Assembly (NCBI GenBank): GCA_002256395.1
Contig: NKJG01000002.1
Coordinates: 397,098 to 461,097 of the forward strand
DNA length: 64,000 bases
Direction: 5' to 3'
Origin: Bacteroidetes bacterium B1(2017)
Lineage (GTDB): Bacteria; Bacteroidota; Bacteroidia; UKL13-3
In this document: piece by piece, positions 20,101 to 27,399 of the stretch
How positions within the stretch are numbered: position 1 is the first letter of the stretch
Layout of the letters: each line of letters starts with the position of its first letter
Notes under the pieces: generated by a model
Told to the model about the DNA's origin: nothing
The model's input: the letters and a program-made list of their open reading frames with translations, nothing else
Databases searched by the model: none
Translations under genes and position numbers: made by a program

Positions 20101-20790
20101 GCTCGCAATCCTGCCGACGCCTTTAGTGTACCTTCTCAAACTGTATCGTTTTGGTTGCCTAGCACCAACACATTTACCAAGCAATATGGTATTGCTAGTT
20201 CTGGAACTACAAATCCATTACCTGTTACCTATGCATACTTTAAAGGCATAAAAACAGTATCGGGAGTTCAATTAAATTGGGCAACTGCTACCGAAACCAA
20301 TAGCTCTCATTTTATTTTAGAGCGCAGTAAGGATGGAATAAATTTTGACCCTATTGCCAAAATTAAAGCCAATGGTTCTAGCAATAAGCTTATTACCTAT
20401 GATTATATGGATAAAGAGGCCTTAAGCCTTGGTAGCCATAAATTATTTTATCGCTTAAACCAAGTTGATTTAGATGGAGCCAATGAACTTTCGCCAATGA
20501 TTAGCATTTTATTTGATGAAGAGAATGAAATAGTGCTTCAAACTATTCAACCAAATCCTTTTAATGATCAACTATCATTAGTGTTTAATGTGAATAAGGA
20601 TGTTAACCTTAACATTGAATTAATTAATATGGAAGGTAAAACAGTATTAACTCGTCAGTTAAACAGCGAGGCTGGCCAACAACATATTAATTTGGATGAG
20701 GCTGGTTCTTTACCTCATGGTATTTACTTCATGCGCTTAGCGTATAATGGTAAATCTGAAGTGTATAAATTGGTTAAGGTAAGAAATTAA
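17161..20790 (+). CDS. Large secreted LamG-domain protein with T9SS sorting signal
   Basis: This protein of 1,209 residues begins with a signal peptide ending in AKAQ. The N-terminal half is beta-rich and Thr/Ser/Gly-rich, without a recognised catalytic domain. Residues about 650-830 are a LamG/concanavalin-like domain (LDGVDDYVSIP, FTIETWVRPS, WTHIALTYNG, LRLYVNG). The last 80 residues form a type A T9SS sorting domain (IQPNPFNDQLSL, then HGIYFMRL and VYKLVKV), so it is exported by the type IX system and probably cell-surface attached. A role in adhesion or glycan binding is inferred. A strong terminator follows at once. Confidence 0.9.
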   Translation: MKKNYCIKLALWIGVLFFSTWAKAQLNYPVSSFQNISGTYSDLGTSGSSITVANSNDANSASLPIGFTFTYNGSSYTDFIFNTNGVIKLGTTAPSTAALYTALVQNSAAGTGGIFNISDPNMIAPFQLDLVGTASVDFRYSTTGSVGSRVCTIQWKNVTENSTTPAVQFLNFSFQCKLYEGTNIIEFVYGTATPSTSASVFKAAQVGLKGTSTLANQLLTVTKGSTQAWNLGSAVVGNYTGNNFNYGNNVGGARPLPVPGVTLRFVPIYGTDIAIRQVYSMGKLPIPFGAPHTVKAAIKNAGTNGLTNVYVKIKVSGVNTVLDSVLVSGINASIDTTITFPSYTPLSTGTNIVKVFVDADNNVFNDTNYYTQVVNLNTYNYADPTVATAGGVGFTGATGDFVAKFPYTGSNSINQIGVNFSVGGTTLKVGIWDTTATGTPGTLLWQSNSFVTLAGLNTIPVNPPIPIGGTFFVGVKQTGTVNASFSFQNEAPIRGSTFYYTSPTGGTTWTDFLTTNSNFRFMVEPRLQLANDLGFSGIITPCNALPSGQTINPSATVFNYGSNTQFSIKSKCRIYNSVTNAVVFNDSSNIAFILPGQSLNLTYPTSFNTNTPGTYIMKTWSELAGDGDANNDTATKTFIVQAVTGGVSSGTRIQLDGVDDYVSIPNDPSIKPGSAFTIETWVRPSSLVSIGTLYSKDSTTTDTSLTINLVGATPQVVMQTNTGAYVDRLSSVSGVLNSWTHIALTYNGTNLRLYVNGEIGLDTIISGAVISKDGPIFLGRRAGLTNSLNAGLENYYYWNVARTTSQIRLGMHTKVAPLSNANLIQYLRFDEGINQSVLADASGNCNEAYMTNFDLVNAWFISSLPLDTTLSTSVTFTNSSTQSFAGKNLSMNFQNMSGSHDVVVQYIKFLPLGFIPDTVINTSPKTSHNRHWVIYKYGTATYDSAYATFQLPGGNLGAAATASQLNLAVRDNGASGLWTLARNPADAFSVPSQTVSFWLPSTNTFTKQYGIASSGTTNPLPVTYAYFKGIKTVSGVQLNWATATETNSSHFILERSKDGINFDPIAKIKANGSSNKLITYDYMDKEALSLGSHKLFYRLNQVDLDGANELSPMISILFDEENEIVLQTIQPNPFNDQLSLVFNVNKDVNLNIELINMEGKTVLTRQLNSEAGQQHINLDEAGSLPHGIYFMRLAYNGKSEVYKLVKVRN

Positions 20791-20825
20791 ACCTTGAACC
20801 CAGGCTAGGTTCAGACCAATAGCAT

Positions 20826-20867
20826 AAAAAAAGGCAAACATGGAGCTTCCATGTTTGCCTTTTTTTA
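20826..20867 (+). terminator. Intrinsic terminator after the LamG protein gene
   Basis: AAAGGCAAACATGGA and TCCATGTTTGCCTTT form a long perfect stem around a 3-nt GCT loop, flanked by an A run upstream and a T run downstream. The A/T symmetry would let it work in both directions, insulating the secreted-protein gene from the suf operon. Confidence 0.92.
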
Positions 20868-20942
20868 TGGCCGTCTCAAAACCTTAAAAATCAATATCTT
20901 TTGCTATTTGAAAAACAATCTTCAAATTCCTTTGTATATTAT

Positions 20943-20983
20943 TTAGATTTAGTACAAATAAATCTAATTTATCTTTAAATTTG
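20943..20983 (+). promoter_or_regulatory. Inverted repeat and -7-like box before sufB
   Basis: A perfect 9-bp inverted repeat TTAGATTTA-N7-TAAATCTAA (20943-20967) lies just upstream of TAAATTTG (20976-20983), an exact match to the Bacteroidota -7 element TAnnTTTG. No TTTG is seen at the usual distance upstream, so transcription may depend on a regulator. The position makes the repeat a candidate operator for the suf operon, where iron- or cluster-sensing repressors of Fur, DtxR or Rrf2 type usually act. Which one binds cannot be told from the sequence. Confidence 0.5.
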
Positions 20984-21007
20984 CCTCCTCTTAACAAGCA
21001 CAAAATC

Positions 21008-22456
21008 ATGTCGGAACCTGAAGTAGACATTATAGATCAAGTAGTTAGCCAAGAATACAAATATGGTTTTACTACAGATATTGAAATGGAAACTGCCCCC
21101 ATTGGCCTTAGCGAAGATACGGTACGCTTTATTTCTGCAAAAAAGAAAGAGCCAGAATGGATGCTAGAATGGCGCTTAAAGGCTTACAGAAATTGGTTGA
21201 AGATGGAAGAACCAAACTGGCAGAACTTTAATTACCCAAAAGTTAATTACCAAGAAGTAATTTTCTATGCTGCACCAAAGCAAAAAATAACCTTAGATAG
21301 TTTGGATCAGGTAGACCCAGAATTATTGAAAACCTTTGAAAAACTAGGAATTAGTTTATTGGAGCAAAAAAGGCTTACAGGCGTAGCTGTTGATGCAGTA
21401 TTTGATTCGGTATCTATTGCCACCACCTTTAAAGAACAACTCAAGGAAAAGGGTGTCATTTTTTGCTCTATTTCTGAAGCCGTTCACGAGCATCCAGATC
21501 TAGTAAAAAAATACTTAGGTTCGGTAGTGCCACCAACAGATAACTACTACGCGGCACTTAATAGCGCTGTGTTTTCGGATGGCTCCTTTGTATATATACC
21601 CAAAGGCGTAAGATGCCCTATGGAATTATCGACCTATTTTAGAATTAACGCTGAAAATACGGGTCAGTTTGAACGTACCTTAATTATTGCTGACGATAGC
21701 AGTTATGTTAGTTACCTTGAAGGTTGCACCGCTCCAATGCGCGACGAAAATCAATTACACGCAGCTGTGGTTGAACTTGTTGCCATGGAAAAAGCCGAAA
21801 TAAAATACTCAACCGTACAAAACTGGTATCCTGGTGATAAAGAAGGAAAAGGTGGTATCTATAATTTTGTTACCAAACGAGGAAGTTGCGAAGGCGCTCA
21901 CTCAAAAATTAGTTGGACACAAGTAGAAACAGGTTCGGCTATTACTTGGAAGTACCCAAGTTGTATTTTAAAAGGTGATCATAGCATTGGAGAATTCTTC
22001 TCTGTTGCTGTTACAAACAATAGACAAGTGGCCGATACGGGTACCAAAATGATTCACATTGGAAAGAATACCAGAAGTAGAATTATTTCGAAAGGTATCT
22101 CTGCAGGTAAATCTCAAAATAGCTATAGGGGCTTGGTTAAAATTAATAAAAATGCCCAACAGGCGCGTAACTACACCCAATGCGACAGTATGTTAATTGG
22201 CGATAAATGTGGAGCACATACCTTTCCATACATAGAGGTGAATAACCAAAGTGCTATGCTTGAACACGAAGCTAGTACAAGCAAAATTGGTGAAGACCAA
22301 ATCTTTTATTGCAATCAACGTGGCATTGGAACAGAAGAAGCCATTAGCTTAATTGTAAATGGTTTTTGTAAGGAAGTGCTGAACCAATTGCCAATGGAAT
22401 TTGCTGTTGAAGCTCAAAAGCTATTAGCCGTTTCTTTGGAAGGCTCGGTTGGATAA
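21008..22456 (+). CDS. sufB: Fe-S cluster assembly scaffold SufB
   Basis: SufB is the scaffold subunit of the SufBC2D complex, on which nascent iron-sulfur clusters are built. The 482-residue length is typical. Family blocks include [40 protein letters not shown] and the C-terminal [19 protein letters not shown]. The ATG at 21008 is preferred over an in-frame TTG at 20981, which overlaps the putative -7 box. It is the first gene of a suf operon running to 27271. Confidence 0.97.
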   Translation: MSEPEVDIIDQVVSQEYKYGFTTDIEMETAPIGLSEDTVRFISAKKKEPEWMLEWRLKAYRNWLKMEEPNWQNFNYPKVNYQEVIFYAAPKQKITLDSLDQVDPELLKTFEKLGISLLEQKRLTGVAVDAVFDSVSIATTFKEQLKEKGVIFCSISEAVHEHPDLVKKYLGSVVPPTDNYYAALNSAVFSDGSFVYIPKGVRCPMELSTYFRINAENTGQFERTLIIADDSSYVSYLEGCTAPMRDENQLHAAVVELVAMEKAEIKYSTVQNWYPGDKEGKGGIYNFVTKRGSCEGAHSKISWTQVETGSAITWKYPSCILKGDHSIGEFFSVAVTNNRQVADTGTKMIHIGKNTRSRIISKGISAGKSQNSYRGLVKINKNAQQARNYTQCDSMLIGDKCGAHTFPYIEVNNQSAMLEHEASTSKIGEDQIFYCNQRGIGTEEAISLIVNGFCKEVLNQLPMEFAVEAQKLLAVSLEGSVG

Positions 22457-22519
22457 ACAATATTGTAAAGTAGAATTTAGAAATAACACTAGTAATTACT
22501 AGAAACAGACGAAAGTAAC

Positions 22520-23278
22520 ATGTTAACAATAGAAAATTTAAAAGCTTCGATAGAAGGAAAAGCAATTTTAAACGGAATAAATTTAACGATTAAGCCAGGC
22601 GAAGTGCATGCCATTATGGGCCCAAATGGTGCAGGAAAAAGCACCCTTTCATCTGTATTAGCAGGTAGAACAGATTACGAAGTAACGGAAGGTTCGGCCA
22701 ACTTTATGGGTAAAAATCTTTTAGAATTATCTCCCGAAGATAGAGCTAGAGAAGGTTTATTCTTAGCCTTTCAATATCCAGTGGAAATACCAGGTGTAAG
22801 CAATACCAATTTCTTAAAAACTGCCATCAACGAAATTCGCAAATACCGCGGTCAAGACCCAATGGAGGCAACAGATTTCTTGAAATTTATGAAGCGCAAA
22901 ATGGAAGAAATGGAGATGGATAAAGCTCTTACTTCTCGCTCTTTAAATGAAGGATTTAGCGGCGGCGAAAAGAAACGTAATGAAGTGTTTCAAATGGCCA
23001 TGCTTGAACCAAAGTTGTGCATTATGGACGAAACGGATTCGGGCTTGGATATTGATGCCTTACGTTTAGTTTCGGCCGGTGTAAATAAATTACGCAATCC
23101 AGAAAGAAGTTTCTTAGTTATTACCCATTACCAACGTTTGCTAGATTATATAGTTCCTGATTTTGTACATGTATTATACAAAGGAAGAATAGTAAAAAGT
23201 GGGGATGCCTCTTTAGCAAAAGAATTGGAAGTAAAAGGTTACGATTGGATTAAGCAGGAAATTGAAGCCGCTGTTTAA
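22520..23278 (+). CDS. sufC: Fe-S assembly ATPase SufC
   Basis: SufC is the ABC-type ATPase of the SufBC2D scaffold complex; its ATP hydrolysis remodels SufB-SufD during cluster assembly. Visible motifs are Walker [10 protein letters not shown], signature SGGEKKRNE, Walker [12 protein letters not shown] and the switch His in VITHYQRL. The 252-residue length is typical. It sits 63 bp after sufB, and its stop lies one base before the sufD ATG. Confidence 0.97.
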   Translation: MLTIENLKASIEGKAILNGINLTIKPGEVHAIMGPNGAGKSTLSSVLAGRTDYEVTEGSANFMGKNLLELSPEDRAREGLFLAFQYPVEIPGVSNTNFLKTAINEIRKYRGQDPMEATDFLKFMKRKMEEMEMDKALTSRSLNEGFSGGEKKRNEVFQMAMLEPKLCIMDETDSGLDIDALRLVSAGVNKLRNPERSFLVITHYQRLLDYIVPDFVHVLYKGRIVKSGDASLAKELEVKGYDWIKQEIEAAV

Positions 23279-23279
23279 C

Positions 23280-24593
23280 ATGGGAGCACAAGTAGCAAAC
23301 ACAATGAATTTATTGGATCAAATTAAAACCAACTTTGCCAATTACCAAGCACAAGCAGAGAAGGATAGTTTTTATGATGTAAGATTGGAGGCTTTCTCAA
23401 ACTTTGAGAAACTTGGCTTACCTACTTTAAAGCATGAAGAATGGAAATATACTAGCTTACGAACTATTGCTCAAGGTGGTTTTACAGAAACTTGTGAAAG
23501 TAGTTTAGATGCCCAAGTTCTTTTAGAAGCAGGTATTTTAAACAAAATAGAATGTAATAAACTAGTTTTTGTGAATGGTTGCCTAAGAGAAGAGTTAAGC
23601 GTTTTATTAGAAACAGATAAAAGCATTTTGATAAGCAGTTTAGCACACGCTAGAAAAAACCATACTGCCTTATTTAATACCCATTTTGGAAAGTACGCTA
23701 AAACAGAAAATGACAGTTTAGTGGCTATGAATACGGCCCTTTTAAGTGATGGCGGCTTTATTTTTATTCCTAAAAACATTCAAGCAAGCTTCCCAATAAT
23801 GATTACAAACATTACAGATTCTAGCAATCTGAATGTATTGCAACAACCTAGAAACCTTATTATAATTGAGGCAGGAGCTAGTGCTACAATTATTGAAAAC
23901 TACATTGCTTTGGGTTCAAACAGCTCTTTTACCAATGTAGTAAACGAAGTATTTGTAGATGAGAATGCAAGTTTAGAACACTATAAAGTTCAACGAGCTA
24001 AAGGCCAAACCTTTCATAATAATTATACTCAAATTTTTCAAAACGCAAATACTAATATAAACCAAGTAAGCCTTATGCTCGATGGGCAATGGGTTCGCAA
24101 CAACCTCCATTTTTATATGAATGGTAGCAATTGCAATAGCCTATTATATGGCTTATATATTACCGATGGAACTCAGTTTATAGACAACCATAGTAGAGTA
24201 GATCATGCCATGCCTCATTGCTTTAGCGACGAAAAATATAAAGGCATTTTAAAGGATAAAAGTACTGCGGTGTTCAATGGTAAAATTATGGTTCATGCCG
24301 ATGCGCAAAAAACCAATGCCTACCAACGTAATATGAATATTTTGTTGAGCGAAGAGGCAACCGTAAACACCAAGCCTCAATTAGAAATATTTGCCGATGA
24401 CGTAAAATGTACACACGGTGCTACTATTGGACAATTAGATGAGGAGCCTTTATTTTACTTACGTAGCAGAGGAATTTCTGAAAAAGAAGCACGCAAATTA
24501 TTGCTGAATGCCTATGCTGATGATATTGCTGTTAAAATAAAAATACCCGAATTGGTTCAGATATTAGAAGACGAAATTAGCAGGAAACTCTAA
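23280..24593 (+). CDS. sufD: Fe-S assembly protein SufD
   Basis: SufD is the SufB paralogue that completes the SufBC2D scaffold and helps iron entry. Family features include LKHEEWKYTSLR near the N-terminus and, in the C-terminal core, the block KSTAVFNGKIMVHADAQKTN followed by VKCTHGATIGQLDEEPLFYL with the conserved Cys-x-His. Two ATGs are possible: 23280, one base after the sufC stop, and 23304 (MNLLDQIK). The first is chosen for its spacing. An in-frame TTG at 23262 inside sufC is rejected. Confidence 0.95.
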   Translation: MGAQVANTMNLLDQIKTNFANYQAQAEKDSFYDVRLEAFSNFEKLGLPTLKHEEWKYTSLRTIAQGGFTETCESSLDAQVLLEAGILNKIECNKLVFVNGCLREELSVLLETDKSILISSLAHARKNHTALFNTHFGKYAKTENDSLVAMNTALLSDGGFIFIPKNIQASFPIMITNITDSSNLNVLQQPRNLIIIEAGASATIIENYIALGSNSSFTNVVNEVFVDENASLEHYKVQRAKGQTFHNNYTQIFQNANTNINQVSLMLDGQWVRNNLHFYMNGSNCNSLLYGLYITDGTQFIDNHSRVDHAMPHCFSDEKYKGILKDKSTAVFNGKIMVHADAQKTNAYQRNMNILLSEEATVNTKPQLEIFADDVKCTHGATIGQLDEEPLFYLRSRGISEKEARKLLLNAYADDIAVKIKIPELVQILEDEISRKL

Positions 24594-24613
24594 CTACTCC
24601 AGAGTTTAACACC

Positions 24614-25858
24614 ATGACACTAGGAAAACACGATATTGAAAAAATTAGAGAAGAGTTTCCCATTCTTCATCAAAAAGTGCATGGCAAACCCTTGGTATAT
24701 TTTGATAATGCTGCCACTACGCAAAAACCTCTCTCTGTAATAAACGCCCTCAACGAGTATTATACAAAGAATAATGCCAATATTCATAGAGGCGCGCATA
24801 CCTTGGCCGACCGATCTACGGGCATGTTTGAGGCAACCCGCATAACGGTTCAAGCCTTTATAAACGCTAATGAAGCCGAGGAATGCATTTTTACAAAAGG
24901 CATTACCGAAGGCATAAATTTGGTAGCCCAAACTTGGGGCCGACAAAACCTAAAAGCAGGCGATGAGGTTTTAATTACCTACATGGAGCACCATAGCAAT
25001 ATTGTGCCTTGGCAACTTATTTGCGAAGAAAAAGGTGCCTTATTAAAAGTTATTCCTATCCATACCAATGGAGAGTTAGATATAGAAGCTTATAAAAATT
25101 TACTTTCGGTTCGAACCAAATTAGTAGCCTGCGTTTGGGCTAGCAATGCACTTGGAACCATTAACCCCATTGAAGAAATTATAAGTCTAGCTCATGAAAA
25201 AGGAGCTTTGGTTTTAATAGATGGAGCGCAGGCTGGTTCGCATATTGAAATAGATGTGCAGGCCTTAAATATGGATTTTTTGGTATTAAGCTCGCACAAA
25301 TTATATGGCCCAACAGGTGTGGGTGTTTTATATGCAAAGCGCGCTATACTTGAATCTATGCCACCCTATCATGGAGGTGGTGAAATGATTAAGGAGGTAA
25401 GTTTTAGTAAAACTACTTATGCCGATATTCCGTTTAAATTTGAAGCGGGCACCCCAAATATTGGCGATGTTATTGCCTTTAAATTTGCCATTGATTATGT
25501 TACTTCAATTGGTAAAAAAGCGATTGCAAACTATGAACATGAGTTATTGGTTCATTTTACCAATGGACTTCATGCAATCAATAACAAACTAGGTTCGAAC
25601 CTAATTGAGTTGATTGGAACGGCTGCAAATAAAGTGGCTGTACAATCCTTTACGTTAAAAGACAAACACCCTTTTGACATAGGTATGATGCTAGATGCAA
25701 AAGGAATTGCGGTTAGAACTGGTCATCATTGTACCCAACCTTTAATGGCATTTTATGGAATTGAAGGAACCATTAGAGCATCCTTTTCGTTCTATAATAC
25801 CAAGGAAGAGATTGATATTTTACTCCATTCTTTAGAAACCATATTGAGCAGGAATTAA
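24614..25858 (+). CDS. sufS: Cysteine desulfurase SufS
   Basis: SufS is a PLP-dependent group II desulfurase that removes sulfur from cysteine and passes it through SufE to SufBCD. The PLP lysine is in LSSHKLYGPTGVG. The catalytic Cys is in RTGHHCTQPLMAFYG. YFDNAATTQKP near the N-terminus is typical. The 414-residue length fits. Its stop overlaps the start of the lipoprotein gene (TAATG). Two GGTTCGAACC palindromes (25108 and 25592) lie within this gene in different reading frames. Confidence 0.97.
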   Translation: MTLGKHDIEKIREEFPILHQKVHGKPLVYFDNAATTQKPLSVINALNEYYTKNNANIHRGAHTLADRSTGMFEATRITVQAFINANEAEECIFTKGITEGINLVAQTWGRQNLKAGDEVLITYMEHHSNIVPWQLICEEKGALLKVIPIHTNGELDIEAYKNLLSVRTKLVACVWASNALGTINPIEEIISLAHEKGALVLIDGAQAGSHIEIDVQALNMDFLVLSSHKLYGPTGVGVLYAKRAILESMPPYHGGGEMIKEVSFSKTTYADIPFKFEAGTPNIGDVIAFKFAIDYVTSIGKKAIANYEHELLVHFTNGLHAINNKLGSNLIELIGTAANKVAVQSFTLKDKHPFDIGMMLDAKGIAVRTGHHCTQPLMAFYGIEGTIRASFSFYNTKEEIDILLHSLETILSRN

Positions 25859-26490
25859 TGAAGAGCACTTTAGTAAATATTATTCTATTTTGTGCTGTAA
25901 TTTTTGGAGCCATTGGATGCCATTCCGACCATAAATCAAAGCCGCAAATAAGCTGGGTATTATTTGAGCCGGTGCAAAAATTTGAGTTCGATTCTGTTAG
26001 TCATTATTTTGCCAATGGAATGCTGCTTTATTCACCAGAAGCCGACTCTGGATTTATGATGCACCTAATAAATCCAAAAACGGGTGAACCAATACCAGAA
26101 GAGGGTTTTAAATTTTATAATTCAACAAAAGAAAAAGAGCTCTTCAAACATTTAAACGAGTTTGCAGAAACGCATCCCTCCTATGTTATTTCGGCCTTTA
26201 AGAAAGATGAACCCGCAAGAATTTATGATGGAAGTGACTTTCTTTTATTGAGAATTGAAGATGGAAAATTAAGCAAATGGTATCGTTTTTTAGATCATGA
26301 AAAGCCCGCCTATATCGATACTTTAACCCAATTATTCAGAGAATATAAGTATACACTTAACACCAATACTTGCACCTATAAATTAGAATTTATAGATAGT
26401 ATTGTTGAGAGATGGATAAAGGAACCAGAGTTAAAAGATTACTTTTTTAGGCCAAAGCCAAAGTCTAATTTTACTATTAAAAGCGAATAA
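25858..26490 (+). CDS. Uncharacterised lipoprotein inside the suf operon
   Basis: A lipoprotein signal peptide with lipobox AIGC precedes about 190 residues without a recognised domain. The mature part is rich in charged and aromatic residues. It contains two cysteines: the lipidated one and one near residue 172. Its ATG overlaps the sufS stop (TAATG) and it lies 5 bp before sufE, so it is co-transcribed and probably translationally coupled with cytosolic cluster-assembly genes. That is an unexpected place for an envelope protein. Function is unknown. Confidence 0.8.
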   Translation: MKSTLVNIILFCAVIFGAIGCHSDHKSKPQISWVLFEPVQKFEFDSVSHYFANGMLLYSPEADSGFMMHLINPKTGEPIPEEGFKFYNSTKEKELFKHLNEFAETHPSYVISAFKKDEPARIYDGSDFLLLRIEDGKLSKWYRFLDHEKPAYIDTLTQLFREYKYTLNTNTCTYKLEFIDSIVERWIKEPELKDYFFRPKPKSNFTIKSE

Positions 26491-26495
26491 GGTAA

Positions 26496-26915
26496 ATGAC
26501 AACAATAGAAATACAAGACGAGATAATTGACGATTTTAGCCTATTTGAAGACGATATGGAGAGTAAACTTTTCTATCTAATGGATCTTGGGAAGAAGCTA
26601 AGACCTATGCCCGAAGAACATAAAATAGAAGAGTTTATTGTAAAGGGTTGTCAGAGTAAAGTTTGGCTATACCCAGTTTTTGAAGATGGAAAAGTGTTTT
26701 TTGAAGCCGATAGCAATACCGAAATAACAAAAGGTTTGGTAAGTTTATTAGTTAAAATTTGGAGCGGTAAAACCCCAGATGAAATATTAAGTACCGAACT
26801 TTATTTTATTGAAAAAATTGGAATGGGAAGTATGATTGGCTCGCAAAGAAGCAATGGCTTTAGCAGCATGATTAAACAAATGAAAATGTATGCCTTTGCT
26901 ATGGGCAACAAATAA
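26496..26915 (+). CDS. sufE: Sulfur acceptor protein SufE
   Basis: SufE accepts persulfide sulfur from SufS and delivers it to SufB. The family signature FIVKGCQSKVWLYP holds the active Cys. ITKGLVSLLVKIWSGKTPDEI is the second conserved block. The 139-residue length is typical. It lies 5 bp after the lipoprotein gene and 17 bp before sufT. Confidence 0.96.
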   Translation: MTTIEIQDEIIDDFSLFEDDMESKLFYLMDLGKKLRPMPEEHKIEEFIVKGCQSKVWLYPVFEDGKVFFEADSNTEITKGLVSLLVKIWSGKTPDEILSTELYFIEKIGMGSMIGSQRSNGFSSMIKQMKMYAFAMGNK

Positions 26916-26932
26916 AGGATAATTGAATAAGA

Positions 26933-27271
26933 ATGGAAACAGCAGAAAATAAACCAATGAGAAACTTTGTTGATGTACAAAACGAAGCTATCACAGTCAT
27001 ACAAACCATATTCGACCCAGAAATTCCGGTGAATATTTACGAATTAGGATTAATTTATGAGGTAAATGTTTCGCATGAATTAAATATAGAAATTGTCATG
27101 TCGCTTACCTCTCCTTTTTGCCCTGCAGCACAAAGTATGCCTGCCGAAATAAAAGAAAAATTAGGTGCCATAGATGGCGTTAAAGAAGTGGAAGTTAGAG
27201 TAACATTTGATCCACCTTGGAGCCAAGATTTGATGAGTGAATCGGCAAAATTGCAGTTGGGTTTCTTGTAG
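26933..27271 (+). CDS. sufT: SufT / MIP18-like (DUF59) Fe-S maturation protein
   Basis: This 112-residue MIP18-family protein has the characteristic TIFDPEIPVNIYELGLIY and TSPFCPAAQSMPAEI with the conserved Cys, and VTFDPPWSQDLMSE near the end. Family members help transfer iron-sulfur clusters to target proteins. As the last gene of the suf operon it matches the usual SufT position. A palindromic repeat begins immediately after its stop codon. Confidence 0.93.
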   Translation: METAENKPMRNFVDVQNEAITVIQTIFDPEIPVNIYELGLIYEVNVSHELNIEIVMSLTSPFCPAAQSMPAEIKEKLGAIDGVKEVEVRVTFDPPWSQDLMSESAKLQLGFL

Positions 27272-27353
27272 GGACAGGTCGCGACCTGTCCATGCACCAA
27301 AAGTACAAGTCACAACCTGTCCATGCACCAAAAGTACAAGTCACAACCTGTCC
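27272..27353. repeat. Palindrome plus 31-bp tandem repeat after the suf operon
   Basis: GGACAGGTCGCGACCTGTCC (27272-27291) is a perfect 20-bp palindrome starting right after the sufT stop. Its right arm begins two 31-bp tandem copies (27284-27314 and 27315-27345, each starting ACCTGTCCATGCACC), and a third ACCTGTCC closes the array at 27346-27353. It may fold into a hairpin that ends the operon, but there is no T run. It looks like a dispersed intergenic repeat of REP or MITE type. Confidence 0.85.
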
Positions 27354-27399
27354 TTACAAAAGCCTTTGTTGATTCGAGTGCAATGACGTAATTTGCTTT

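Noticed and set aside
27284-27353. 31-bp tandem units as a CRISPR array
   Set aside because: The units are directly abutting without unique spacers and there is no cas gene.
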